A DNA stretch of 64,000 bases from Lathyrus oleraceus (lineage: Eukaryota > Streptophyta > Magnoliopsida > Fabales > Fabaceae), in contig NC_066581.1 of NCBI RefSeq assembly GCF_024323335.1, positions 34,428,699-34,492,698 of the forward strand, in the 5' to 3' direction. Position 1 is the stretch's first letter, and each line of letters starts with the position of its first letter. Both the position numbers and the translations under genes were made by a program. Below, piece after piece: positions 1-10,759 of this stretch. A model generated the notes under the pieces. The model made no database searches, was not told the origin of the DNA, and saw only the letters and a program-made list of their open reading frames with translations.

Positions 1-540
1 ACTGGGGTCTATGCATGAGTACTTCTAAAATGGTGAAGCACCGGTACCAGGTACGCACCCGTACCAGGTACACGTACCGTACTCGTGGTACTTCATTTTT
101 TTCTTATTATTCGGTTTAGAATGAAATCTATGATTTTCTCAAATATGGATATAGTATATTTATGTAGTATTTAATTTCTTCGTTATTGTATCTTAACATT
201 ATTTTTACGTTTTTAAACTTTTATAGTAATGTTCTGTTGTTAACCTAACAATTTAGTTCTCTATTCATATATTTCATAAAAAATTCTTATTTTTTATTGT
301 TAAGAGTCTCACATCGGATAATATATGGTTTGAACATGTGTTTATAAGTGGAGCAGTCCCCATTCTACCAACCGATTTTGTAGAGTTGAGTTAGGTCCAA
401 CCACATTTTTTAACATTTATTAACATACCCGTACTTTGATTTTTTTTTAAATGTGTGTCCTATACCGATACCCGCACCGGGTACCATACCCGTACCTAAG
501 CATCATGGGATCTAGAATACGTAGCTGCTAAACAACCCAG
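1..540. repeat. Non-coding repeat DNA with GGTACC-rich ends
   Basis: No gene is seen. Both ends of this stretch (about 40-110 and 455-510) are rich in imperfect copies of GGTACC/CCGTACC words in roughly opposite orientation, which suggests a MITE-like or hAT-derived non-autonomous element. A second repeat-like block at about 300-420 begins with GAGTCTCACATCGG, a word that recurs in dispersed legume repeats. Boundaries and family are not resolved. Confidence 0.3.
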
Positions 541-559
541 ATGTTGGGTGCCGGGGACT

Positions 560-1545
560 GGATTTTGATACACAATTTCATTATAAATTTCCATTAGCCA
601 AAGCCCTTTTGAAGTCTATGAAAGGAAGCCTCCTACTGTCACTGGTTTCTTGAAGAATAAGACTGAGTTGAAGTATTGTCAAGGGAGTTATTTGAAAAGG
701 ATGAAACTCAGTTCAATGGAAATACTCCCTCTGTACCAATTTATAAACAAAACAAAAAAAAGCAAAAAACACCAACTCTATTTCATTTAATCATTTTATT
801 CTAAAAAATTCATCATTTTCAAAGTAAAATTAAATACAAATTTAATTTAATTTAGTTTCTCTCTCATATTTTCCATTAACAACGACCAATCAAATTTGTT
901 TTTATATCTTCTCATAAACATATTCTAAAAAAGACACAAATTTAAATTTTCTTAATAAGTGTGAAATATTAGTTTTTTGTTTATAAATTGGTACAGAGTA
1001 GTATAATCTAGCTAGGGCACAAGACCAAATGAAGATATGCGAGGACTAGAAAAGAACTGGACCATTTAATGGGCGAACGGTGCTTTCTTAAATTGAGGCT
1101 CAAAAGGCATAACGCATTTCTAGAATGATCCACCAGAAATTGGCAGAAAAATTATTATGGTCCTTTACAAATTATTCACAATATTTGGCAATAAATTATT
1201 GCCAAATATTGTCAAATACTGTGAGGTTGCATACAAGGGTAGATCCTATTCTTCAAGTCTCACTCCTTAAAGAGGCTATCAAAAACAAGGATGTGTATTC
1301 ACTCCAATTAAAACTCTTTCCTTATGACTTGCCGAGTCGTATCAGGTGTTTATCAAGATGGGGAGGTAATTCCCAATTCGGATTAGTCAGGTAGAAAGGC
1401 AAGGTCATAGATAATACCATATGGGACTTGGGAAGATGACCACACTCTCTACAGACTCAATTTCCCAATCTTAGCTTTGTGGACAAGGCTACAGGTGTAG
1501 TGTTAGAGTCCAAAGTCAAAATGTGGACCAGGTTCTGGATCACGC
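560..1545 (+). pseudogene. Ty3/gypsy integrase C-terminal remnant
   Basis: Broken plus-strand reading frames resemble the end of a chromovirus-type Ty3/gypsy integrase. One piece near 610-720 resembles the 'SPFEVVYGRKPPTV' region. After the MITE, 1010-1390 resembles the 'KLAEKYYGPF...HPVFHVSLLKKAI' region; the longest open piece is 1125-1394. Stops and frameshifts are frequent, so this is a decayed fragment. It lies just beyond exon 6 of the PAT17-like gene, so it probably sits in a following intron or marks where that gene is cut. The assignment rests on remembered motif resemblance only. Confidence 0.65.
723..1003. mobile_element. Stowaway-like MITE (281 bp with TA duplications)
   Basis: The left end CTCCCTCTGTACCAATTTAT (from 725) is matched in inverse orientation by the right end near 978-1001 (TTATAAATTGGTACAGAG). 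Each end is flanked by TA at 723-724 and 1002-1003. Terminal CTCCCTCxGT, TA target sites and small AT-rich size fit Stowaway (Tc1/mariner) MITEs. It has no coding capacity. It splits the gypsy integrase remnant, so it is younger than that fragment. Confidence 0.75.
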
Positions 1546-1803
1546 AGAATACAAGGCTAAAATGTGTCTTATGTACTCTAGGAGAAATAAGAAAATAATA
1601 GGGGCACAATAAGTAATAAGGTAGTTATATGGCAGAAAAGTTATTTAGTAGTTATTTAATTGTGTATTTAGGGTAGTCATACAGTAGGACTAGGAGAGTT
1701 ATGCGTGTTTGTGCTTTTTTTGTATGGAGTTCTATAAAGTTTCTGATATAACATGAACTTTATCTATAACAAGCAGATGTGCCACATATACAATAGAACT
1801 CAC
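1546..1803. other. Non-coding DNA between gypsy remnant and PAT17-like exon 6
   Basis: This is probably a mix of retrotransposon 3' sequence and intron 6 of the PAT17-like gene. The donor-like GTGAGT directly follows exon 6 on the minus strand. I found no following exon here. Confidence 0.4.
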
Positions 1804-3932
1804 CATAAAAGAAAAGCCATGAAGTATCGGGTGTTTCTCTCCCCTATGCAATTGTTCTGCAAGCAAAACAAGTTATTAAATAAGAGCCACTTAAGTAATC
1901 TTATAAAGATGGGAAACTTCAAGGATTTCTAACCATCCATCCACAGTGATGATCAAAACGTGCAACACAGCGATCACAAATGCTGCAATGCTTTGATCTA
2001 GCAGGTCTGCAAAGAAAATTAAGACAATATTATAGATATATTCCAATATTTCACCAAATTCAAAACTAACAACAAACTCACTTTGGAATTTTGCAAGTAG
2101 AGCATTCTTTCTCTGAAAAAATGATATTATCATATGGATAAGCAGCAAGATATTGAGAAACATTCTCAGCCTTTATTGTTCCAGGATCACAAAAGCTGGT
2201 CAAGAGAAAAAGCAGAATTCCAACAGAAGCTGCCAGGAAGCTTGTGTACCTAAGGTCTAACAAAATTCAGGATAGAATAATGGTGAAGAAAACATAAAGC
2301 AAGAAAAGAGTACAATTACAGCGTTCCGGAAACCCTACTTGTGAGTTGCACTTAAATAGTATCCAGGGATGTACACAAAGGAAGAGCTGGCAACGAAATA
2401 ATATGTAAAGCTGATTATCACAAGATATATAATCTGCAATAAACACAAACTTTGTTTAACAAACAAAGAGACATAACACAACAAAATGATGTTTCAATAA
2501 GCATTATAATATTTTCTTAGAAGAAAATAGTTTGGTATACTATAATCAATGTAGTCAAGCACGAGATCTTAAAAAGGATTGGTCGGCTTGTGAAAGATCG
2601 TAAAACTTGAATCGGTAGCACGACACGTAAGATCCTACCGAAGGGAAAAATGGTAATTTCATATATATTTATACACACACATACGCAAAAACATGAAAAT
2701 TATAATCCAGGCCCAAAAAAAAGGCCCATCAAGTTTTTTTTACGATCTTGCTTCAAAAGCCCGATCTTGACCACACCGGACGAAAACGATCTTTCTCTGA
2801 TCATTGCACTCTCAAGCATCCTTGGCACGTAAGATCCTACAATCCAGCACTCGATCTTGACTATACTGGATATAATGTCACTGCTGTTTCTTAGAGTCTC
2901 GTTTGTTACACTTTTTTTCTAACAGAATCACTTTTTTTAAACAAATAATCACTTTTGAAATTTTATCTGTTTGTTACAACTTTTTAAAATCTGAAAGAAA
3001 AAATAAAATAAAGGCAACTTCGGTTGAGAAACTGTTTATAGTAGCTTCGCTAGAAAATCAGTTTATATAACTGATTCTTTTTAAGTGATTTTTATTCCGA
3101 TGTACAAACATAAAACAGCTTCTGCTTTTCTTAAAACTCTTTAAAAATGAATCTCTAAATTATTAAATACCAAAATCATTTTTTATATAATCCGTAAACA
3201 AACAAAGTTAAATCATATAAGTTCTTATGTTTAAGTTATTTATAATAAACAGAATTAAATCATATAAGTGCTTATGTATAAGTTTTTTATATAAGTGCTT
3301 ATGTAAAAAAAATAACTAAATTATATAATTGCTTATGTATAAGTCATTTTTACAAAAAAATAAAAAATAAAAAATAAAAAAATAAAGTCTAATTGATTTC
3401 AAATAGTAACTCTAAGCTATTTTGCTTATGAAAATAAGCTGAAAATAGTTTAACAGCATGTCATAACTTCATAAAATCTCTCTGTAAGCTCTTGGAATGA
3501 ATTGTGTATGTCAATTCAAACATGTCCTTAGTTTACATAATTAAGCAAGAGATTGAAGATGAATCTAACTAACATGAGAATCAAAATTAAACAAATCAGA
3601 AACCTGTAATAGAGGATTGGGACGATCGCAGCAGTAATATTCAACAGAAAGAACCGCATTCGTGCACTTAGAGCCAAAAACAGCGCCAACGAAACGCCTG
3701 AAAATGAACGAAAAGTGAGATTCAGAAATCGTCAAAACATGAAAATGAAAGATTGTAGAGAGAGAAAGTTAGTTATAGATTACAGGAAGTAATCGTAAGC
3801 ACCGAAAGTGATGAAGTGGTTAATGCGTTGAATGAAAGTTCCATCGAAAATTGGCCATCGACCGCAGAGAAAAGAAACAACCACCAACGCTGTGACCAAT
3901 CCATGGCATGCCAATAACAACCCTACCCCCAT
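1804..3932 (-). CDS. PAT17: DHHC protein S-acyltransferase, PAT17-like (5' six exons)
   Basis: The product would palmitoylate cysteines of membrane proteins at an endomembrane. Six minus-strand exons join with GT-AG borders and consistent phase: 3784-3932, 3604-3697, 2339-2433, 2082-2249, 1934-2006 and 1804-1856. The start is the ATG at 3930-3932, opening [11 protein letters not shown]. Exons 3 and 4 encode hydrophobic membrane segments, and exon 4 ends in the AYPYD...CSTCKIPK stretch found just before the cysteine-rich domain in PAT17. Exons 5 and 6 supply that domain ([13 protein letters not shown], then [15 protein letters not shown]), so the catalytic DHHC cysteine is present. About 210 residues are seen; the family is near 300, so C-terminal exons lie beyond the left edge or are lost. 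A gypsy remnant lies right after exon 6. The name rests on remembered similarity to Arabidopsis At3g04970; the DHHC call is firm. Confidence 0.85.
2434..3603. repeat. Large intron 2 of PAT17-like gene with AT-rich repeats
   Basis: This 1.17-kb intron holds no exon I can support. At about 3180-3360 a unit close to ATATAAGTGCTTATGTATAA recurs about four times, as in hAT-type MITEs. The stretch 2540-2880 carries a twice-repeated CACGTAAGATCCTAC word. A run near 2900-2960 resembles 4190-4260 upstream of the gene, so the same short repeat may occur on both sides. Confidence 0.4.
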
Positions 3933-4789
3933 TACGCAATTTCACTACTCGATTTCAATTCTTTGCCATTTTTATCTTAATTTTATTTAATTTGTTTTAT
4001 TATTTAATTTAATAATATATCTTTTCTTCACTTGGCCAGTTTAATATATCTTTGATTTTTTATTTATTTGAAAAGTTTAAATTAAACTCAATTTATTCAA
4101 CGGAATGGCATAAGATTTGATTAATTGTTATTTTTAGGGAAAAACAACTTCAACAAGACTCATGGTGCTTTTCTTAATTTTTTTCGGAAGAAAATCACGT
4201 TTTTTTTAAATAATCACTTCTAAAGGATGTTCTAATTGTTTTTTTAGTATTTTTTCAAAAAAAAACATTTTTTTTAAAATTACTTTCTTTTAATTCTATA
4301 TAAAAATAATTTCTAAATATTAAATATCAAAATCAAAATCTATAATAAATAAGATTTTGGATTATATTTGTTTTACTTTAAAGGACATGGCCACCTCCGT
4401 AATATGTTTTGGTAAGTATCTTTTATAGTAAGAATATTTGGGATATGGATGCAAAGTATCATATAATTACAAAAATTGAAAGCATTTTTTTATTGCAAAC
4501 GGTTAGAAGAGTAACATGAAACACATCATGTTTTTTTTAGCTAAATTGTCTTCGTTTGCGATTATAAAGTAGTTATTTATGTCTTGTGAATTTATATTGG
4601 ATTACGGTGTTAGAAATCCTAATTTACCTCAATAAATAATTATCTCTACTCATAATCATCTTAACAAAATAGGTTATACTCTCAATAATTTATAATTATC
4701 TAACTCGATAACTCATAATTATCTCAAGAATATGACTTATACTCAATAATATCCATCTTGACGAATATCAAATTCTATGAAGACTTCCT
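3933..4789. other. Upstream region of the PAT17-like gene, no gene seen
   Basis: AT-rich DNA without a supportable reading frame. The first few hundred bases should hold the PAT17-like promoter and 5' leader, but I see no convincing TATA box. About 4140-4380 looks like a short dispersed repeat similar to part of intron 2. Confidence 0.35.
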
Positions 4790-4952
4790 ACATAACGATT
4801 CATCCTAAAAACTGGAGAGTAGACATTCTGCTTACCACTGGGAAACATGTAACAAGTAAAAATAGTATTTGAACTTGTCACTGGTGATGACTTGGTCAAC
4901 ATATCAATTGTATTCTCTGAAGTATGAACTTTCTGAAATAATATGTATGGAC
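4790..4952 (-). pseudogene. Old Ty1/copia RNase H 3' remnant (left half)
   Basis: Read on the minus strand this shows a copia-like tail, 'HTSENTIDMLTKS', comparable to the common 'ADMLTKALP' end of copia RNase H. The matching upstream part, resembling 'RTKHIDVRYHFIRE', lies at 26332-26375 across the Ale-like element. The younger copia element therefore inserted into this older one. Both halves are decayed. Confidence 0.6.
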
Positions 4953-4957
4953 GTCAA
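4953..4957. repeat. Target-site duplication GTCAA (left)
   Basis: GTCAA directly precedes the left LTR and is repeated at 26327-26331 directly after the right LTR. This marks the ends of one Ale-like copia insertion. Confidence 0.85.
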
Positions 4958-5166
4958 TAAAAGTGATGATTGTTTTATATATTGTAATTGCCAAAATGAT
5001 GGCTATTTATAATACAGAGGTGAAACTGAAACTCCAAATATTAAGGGAGTTCTTCCTTGAGATTAGGGATGGATAATCCACAGTCAGTTCCTATTAGATA
5101 GGTAACTAACTACTACTATTAAGCAATAATACAAATAAATACAGTATTAGTTATAGTTATCTATTA
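4958..5166 (-). repeat. 3' LTR of the Ale-like copia element (209 bp)
   Basis: It matches the right LTR over its outer parts but keeps about 88 bp (roughly 5070-5157) that the other copy lacks. A TATAAATA word lies on the minus strand near 5000. A purine-rich tract on the minus strand (GCGGGGGCA, at 5167-5175) abuts it, as expected for a polypurine tract. Confidence 0.8.
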
Positions 5167-6831
5167 TGCCCCCGCAAAATTGGGTCACAGTCAACGACTC
5201 CAATTTTGTCTCTAAGATGTGTGAACCGACTACGATGTACCGGTTTTGTGAGAATATCTGCAAGTTGGTCCTTTGTAGAGATGTGAGAGACTGTAAGTTT
5301 TCCATTTTGAACTTGTTGCCGCACAAAATGATAGTCAAGTGCGATGTGCTTTATTCTTGAATGAAAAACTGGATTAGAACATAGGTAAGTTGTACCAATA
5401 TTATCACAGAAAATGGTAGGTATTTGAGATTGTATGTCAAGTTCACCCAAAAGATTTGAGAGCCACATAATTTATGCTGTAGAATTGGCAGCAGACCTGT
5501 ATTCTGCTTCTGTTGAGGATCTCGCGGCTGTAAATTATGTAGGCTGAAGTTGATATTTTGTCATCATGATTACCACCCCAATCCGCATCGGTATATGCTT
5601 GTAATTTCAGATGAATTGGCTTCGTAAGTTTCAAGCCATGGTTGATAGTGAACTTGAGATACCGTAATACTCTTTTAAGTTGCTGAACATGCAATTCAGT
5701 TGGTTGATGCATGAATTGTGACAGTTTATTTACGGCAAACGATAGATCTGGCCTGGTTAATGTGATGTATTGAAGAGCTCCAATGATGCTACGAAACATT
5801 TTTGAGTCAGCAGGAGTTGATCCATCCTCTAACTTGAGGGGTGTAGTCATACACAATGGAGTTGTTGTAGTTTTAGCACCTGCCATATTGAACTTATGCA
5901 ATAGGTCTCTGATGTAACCATGTTGTGACAGAAACAAGCCAGTTTTGATTGGAATAAGTTCTATGCCAAGAAAATAATGTGGAAACCCAAGTTGTTTGAG
6001 AGAAAAAAAATTCGAAAGCTCTGTCATGAACTGATTTAAGAATGAAGTGTTGTTACCTGTCAGCAGTAGATCATCAACATAGACGAGTAAGAAAGCATGG
6101 ACACCGTCTTTATTGTAGATGAACAATGAGGGATCACTTAAGCTTGTGGAGAAACCAACTGAAATCACAAAGTTTTTAAGCGATTCATGCCACGCACGAG
6201 GAGCTTGTCTCAAACCATAAATGGCTTTTTGAAGTTTGCAAACATGATTTGGAAATTCTGAATGGATGAAACCAGGAGGTTGTTGCATGTATACATTTTC
6301 AGATAATTTGCCTTGCAGAAATGCATTGTTAACATCCATTTGATGTAAACTCCACCCTTGTCCGAGTGCGGTCGTGAGGACTACTTTAATTGTTTGAGGT
6401 TTTACAACGGGAGCAAAGGTTTCTTTGAAATCAAGACCTGGTGTTTGAGTGAATCCCTTTGCTACTAACCTGGCCTTATATCGTGCCACACTTCCATCCG
6501 GATTTCTTTTAATTCTGAACAACCACTTGCAGCCGACCAAATTGGTATGTGTGTCTCGTGGAACTAAGGTCCAAGTGCCATTATTCATTAGTGCATTAAA
6601 TTCTGCTGAGCATGCATCTCTCCAGTGTGATATTTTAAGAGCTTGAGTGATGGTGGACGGTTCAAGATTTTCTTGTAACTCATGTTTGGTGGCAACAAAT
6701 GTTTTCTATGGTTTGAAGATATTATGGTGAGACCTTGTAACAATAGGATCACGAACTGCGGGTTTAATGCATTCCGTATTAGGTGCATTATAGTTGTTGT
6801 TGGTGATAGAACATGTTTGTAAATTAGACTA
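5167..6831 (-). pseudogene. Copia reverse transcriptase and RNase H (3' half of split pol)
   Basis: The main frame, 5443-6588, covers the copia RT from 'GCKWLFRIKRNPDGS' through the catalytic LVYVDDLLLTGN to the start of RNase H (AYTDADWGG). The rest of RNase H is in another frame at 5157-5468 ([19 protein letters not shown]). The join near 5470-5540 has lost part of the RNase H core and shifted frame: ARSSTEAEYRSAA follows directly on AYIIY. Upstream of 6588 the frame continues with a stop (near 6710) up to the Ogre1 insertion. The gag-integrase half is at 23640-26153. Confidence 0.85.
6827..6831. repeat. Ogre1 target-site duplication, left (GACTA)
   Basis: GACTA precedes the Ogre1 LTR; the other end has GACTC at 23635-23639. 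Four of five bases match, so one copy has probably mutated since insertion. Confidence 0.65.
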
Positions 6832-8523
6832 TGTCATACGGTGAACTGACTTTTTGTGTTTTGCTTTGGAAAGCAAATGTCGCGGTTAGCAAGAGTCGCC
6901 ACCGACTTTTCTTTTATCCAATAAGGAAAGGCGAAAAAGAACAGGAAAGACCTCGATTAGATTTTGGGTTCGGGAGGTACATTATACAAAGGGAAGGTGT
7001 TAGCACCCTTTGTATCCATGGTTATCCATGGGCTCTTAATTGCTTGATCACTTATGTTTGTCTGGAAAAAGTGGTTGTGATTCATTTAGAAAATGTTTTG
7101 AAAAGAGAATTTAACTTTGTAATGATTCTCGTATGAATGTATACAAAGTGGTTATCTCGTTTATTTTTAAAAGTAGTTTAGAAAAATATAACTCGGTAAT
7201 GATTCTAGTATGAATGTATACCAAGTGGTGATTTTCTAAAAGATGTTTTGAAAAGGTGGGGTGTGAAAAATATTTTAGGTTGTGAGCCAGCAATTAAGAG
7301 TTATACCTTCCTAGGGTCTTTATGGGCATTTCCTATCCTTATGAGGGTAAAACTATCCTTACTATTGAGAAGTAAGTAGTCTTGTCCTTTTGGATTTAAG
7401 GGTCATCGTAGGGTCATCGATTGGTCATTGAAGGCAACAGTTGTAAGGATACCTTAGCATTTGAAGGGACACTCATCATTTAACCGTAGACTACACCGAA
7501 GGGTCATCGAGGGACAAAATCATATATTCGAAGGCAACATCCGAGGGACTATGATTTATTTTATGATGATTTAATCGAAGGGTCTTTGCTAAGTATATCC
7601 CCACATTCGCGGGACATGACCGTTATACCGTAATACCGTAGGGCAACAAAGAGAGGTCCAAGATCACTTATTTAAAGGCAAAGTTTTACAATTAATTAGG
7701 TAATTAGGATGAATCTCCACAATGAAACCAATACATTAAAATCAGCTAGGTAATTTAGGGTGGGTCTCCACATTAAAATTAATGCATTGAAATCAGTTAA
7801 GTGATTTAGGGTGAATCTCCACAAGGGTATCCCACAAATAAAGTGGAATACCTACCAAGCTATCTTTTCCGGGGATATGTGAACCTTTACAAAACTCAGC
7901 AAACATGTCAGAATACCAAATCAGGGTGCAATCGAGAATTACACCACAAAAGAAATCACAACAATAACAGGATCAGATAAACAATGCATGGCTATGATAA
8001 AACATGTCAGATGGGCAAGAAAAAAAAGAACAGAAAAGTCAGCTACTGTCACATTCGCTCATGCTTCGCCTAGCGAAGGCTTAGCGAATACTCGCTGCAT
8101 GCTCGCTTAGCGATGTGCTAGCGAGCGGCTGCGGGTTCCGGTTTTGATAACAGTACAATTTCAGCCAATTTTATGTCTTATGGCTTTCATTACAGCTATT
8201 ACATGGTTAATCATTTAAGGTATTCATATACACACTAAAAATTCACATGCCAAACTTAAGATATTTTCATAAATTTAATCATAATGCCATATGCAAATTA
8301 AGAACATAAGGCGATAATAGCGGTGCAAACCTGTTTGCAAACTGAATTGCGACTTTGGATTGGCGAATCGGATTGGATTGGGCAGAGGTAACCTTGATGC
8401 CGCTGGGTTCCTTCAGGGTTTCTTTACTCGGAATTCTCTGAGTTAGTCTCCAGGGTTTCTATGCCAGGGTTTCTGTCCGTCTTCGTCTGTCGTTCCCCTT
8501 TTCTGTTTCTGACTGAAGCTTGG

Positions 8524-8531
8524 CTATTTAT
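8524..8531 (-). promoter_or_regulatory. TATA box in Ogre1 3' LTR
   Basis: The minus strand reads TATAAATA, identical to the presumed promoter at 23299-23306 in the 5' LTR. A copy in the 3' LTR could drive transcription out into the copia element to its left. Confidence 0.5.
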
Positions 8532-8545
8532 AATGCTCTTGTTGT

Positions 8546-8722
8546 GACCTAATGGGCTCAGAATGAAGCCCAGAAATTCTGATATTCGCAAGCTTCGCTA
8601 GGCGAAGGATTTGCTCGCCTAGCGAGCAGGCCATTTGTGACCTAATGGGCTCAGAATGAAGCCCAATAATTCTGGTATTCGCAAGTTTCGCTAGGCGAAG
8701 GAGATGCTCGCCTAGCGAGCAA
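8546..8722. repeat. Tandem 93-bp duplication with perfect palindromes (Ogre1 U3)
   Basis: GACCTAATGGGCTCAGAATG starts at 8546 and again at 8639. Each unit carries two hairpins: CTTCGC-TAG-GCGAAG (8593-8607; variant at 8686-8700) and GCTCGC-CTA-GCGAGC (8613-8627 and 8706-8720). They lie upstream of the TATA box in transcription direction. The same set occurs in the 5' LTR near 23323-23500. Confidence 0.8.
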
Positions 8723-9039
8723 GCTAGTTTGGGCCTTTTTCTGGATTGGGCCTGTTGTGAGCTGGGCTTTTGTTCCTTTAAGGTCAGTGCCTTGCGGAAT
8801 AAGTTGGAGTGCTTCGAGAAATGTTTTGCAAGATTAATGGGCAAATTTTGGGGTATGACAGCTGCCCCTGTTCAATATTCTTGAACCGAGAGAGTTAGGA
8901 TGGCATGTACGCCATTCGTGGTCTGGAGGTAGAAGATTATTGAACACTAGAATGCCCCAAAAATTTGCACTTGTCAATTAGTCTTGATGGAGATGGGCTT
9001 AAAGATGCCATCCAGGAAGTTTGATGATGAGAGCTTCAT

Positions 9040-9860
9040 ATCGCATCGTACGTTAGACCAATTTGAAGACATGGGTGCCACACTGGGTCGTACGTTAGAC
9101 CGTATAGTGAGTCATCCATTAGGGTGTCGACTTCGCTGGGGAGTCAGAGTGTGTCATATGCTGCTGGGGATAAAAGATCAGAATGGACCACATGCTAAAT
9201 CGTATATGGATAGCAAGGTGAGTTACCCCTTAGGCGGGTGACTTCGCTGGGGATGAAAGATCAAAATGGATCGTACGCTAGATCGTATCTGAGGATTTGA
9301 AGGTCCAAATGGGTCGTACGCTAGACCGTATTGGAGTGGCAGAATGAGTCGTACGTTAGGCTGTATCTGAAGAAGAAAGTAGTCGTACGCTAGACTACAC
9401 CCCGGAATGTACCGTACGCTAGGCAGTATCTGAGGATTTGAAGATCCAAATGGGTCGTACGTTAGACCGTATTGGAGTTGCAGAATGAGTCGTACGTTAG
9501 GCTGTATCTGAAAAGGGGTCAGAATGGATCGTATGTTAGATCGTATCTGAGTTGAAGATCCAAATGGGTCGTACGTTAGACCGTATTGGAGTTGCAGAAT
9601 GAGCCGTACGTTAGGCTGTATCTGAAAAGGGGTCATAATGGATCGTATGTTAGATCGTATCTGAGTTGAAGATCCAAATGGGTCGTACGTTAGACCGTAT
9701 TGGAGTTGCAGAATGAGCCGTACGTTAGGCTGTATCTGAAGAAGAAAGTAGTCGTACGCTAGACTACACCCCGGAATGTACCGTACGCTAGGCAGTATCT
9801 GAGGATTTGCGGATCAGAATAGATCGTACGTTAGATCGCATCTGAGTTGCGGGAGTCATA
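9040..9860. repeat. CGTACGTTAG hairpin repeat array
   Basis: About 18 copies of a 16-bp core with arms around the loop GTACGYTA. The arms vary while mostly staying complementary: GGTC/GACC (9086-9101, 9312-9327, 9453-9468), GATC/GATC (9269-9284, 9527-9542), GTAGTC/GACTAC (9379-9398), AGCC/GGCT (9602-9617). Imperfect ones are AGTC/GGCT (9347-9362, 9488-9503) and TACC/GGCA (9410-9425). Copies lie in a higher-order pattern with spacers such as 'attggagttgcagaatga'. Open frames across the array are shadows. Confidence 0.85.
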
Positions 9861-10759
9861 TGTTGTGTTTGCAATGAATATCTGGGGTGTATTTGAATCT
9901 TGAATGTAATTGATAAAGATGTCCGTCTGAATGGACCTTTGTTTTGACTGTATCAGGAGGATAATTAACCTGAAAAATAAAGTTAGCTTCATGCCATGTC
10001 ATGATGCATGAGATATTTTATGTTTATAAATGCGAACAATGTATGCATGCGGATGCTGTGAAATGATGTAATGAATGAATTATGCGTCTGAAAAGTTTTT
10101 CCTGGCGACTCCCTGGGGAAAATAAATCCCCATCTTCTGGTTGGAGATACTTGTATTGATGACCTTTTCTTAGCTGGGGGTATTTGATTTCTGTCTGATG
10201 GTGGAAACACTCAACAGAGCCCGGCTGGGGATGGAAGAGATGACCAGTCTGTCTGGTGATGCCAACCTCTTCTGGGGAATAGCTGGTTTATGCTGGGGAA
10301 TGGAATTAGCAACGGATTCATTGGAAAGCATGGTTAGACCTTATCTTCGACCCTAAAGTCTTTCAGTAACTGTTATTGCTATTTCATGCATGTTTTTTCG
10401 GTAAACATCAATCATATTCAAATGCATATATCAATTCAAATTAAATCAATGGACGTTTATGCAAACAAAACAGAGAAAGTAAAACAAAAGCATCTTTTTG
10501 GAAGTAAAATTATATTGATTTTGAAAGAGGGCCTATAAACAGGAAACTTGTGTACATGGAGACATAAATCCTAGTAAGAGGAAATTGTCGAGAACATAAA
10601 GAAAAGCTATGAAGGAAAAGCCCTGTTGATTTTAATTCTACTACTGTCATTATGTCTTCAAGCGTCTCATCTCCTGCTGTCGGATAGAATTGATTGGCTT
10701 GTTCAGTCCCTTGAACTTGGATGAAGTTGTCTGAGAACGGGACATAGTCACACGCTTTT

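Larger units (their letters stand above)
6832..8860 (-). repeat. Ogre1 3' LTR (2029 bp)
   Basis: Starts TGTCATACGG and ends GGGTATGACA. It is almost identical to 21607-23634; the one-base length difference is an extra G near 7410. It contains a 93-bp tandem duplication (8546-8722) and several perfect palindromes, described separately. Apparent reading frames inside it are not genes. Confidence 0.93.

Noticed and set aside
6831..7136. Frame repeated at 21636-21911 as a conserved gene pair
   Set aside because: Both are the first bases of the two Ogre1 LTRs.
9223..9636. Minus-strand 137-residue repetitive frame
   Set aside because: It runs through the Ogre1 hairpin repeats; no domain, no conserved start, and the repeat varies at single bases in ways that preserve pairing rather than codons.
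9040..9860. CRISPR-like array
   Set aside because: Repeats are imperfect, spacers are themselves repeated, and the context is a eukaryotic retrotransposon UTR.
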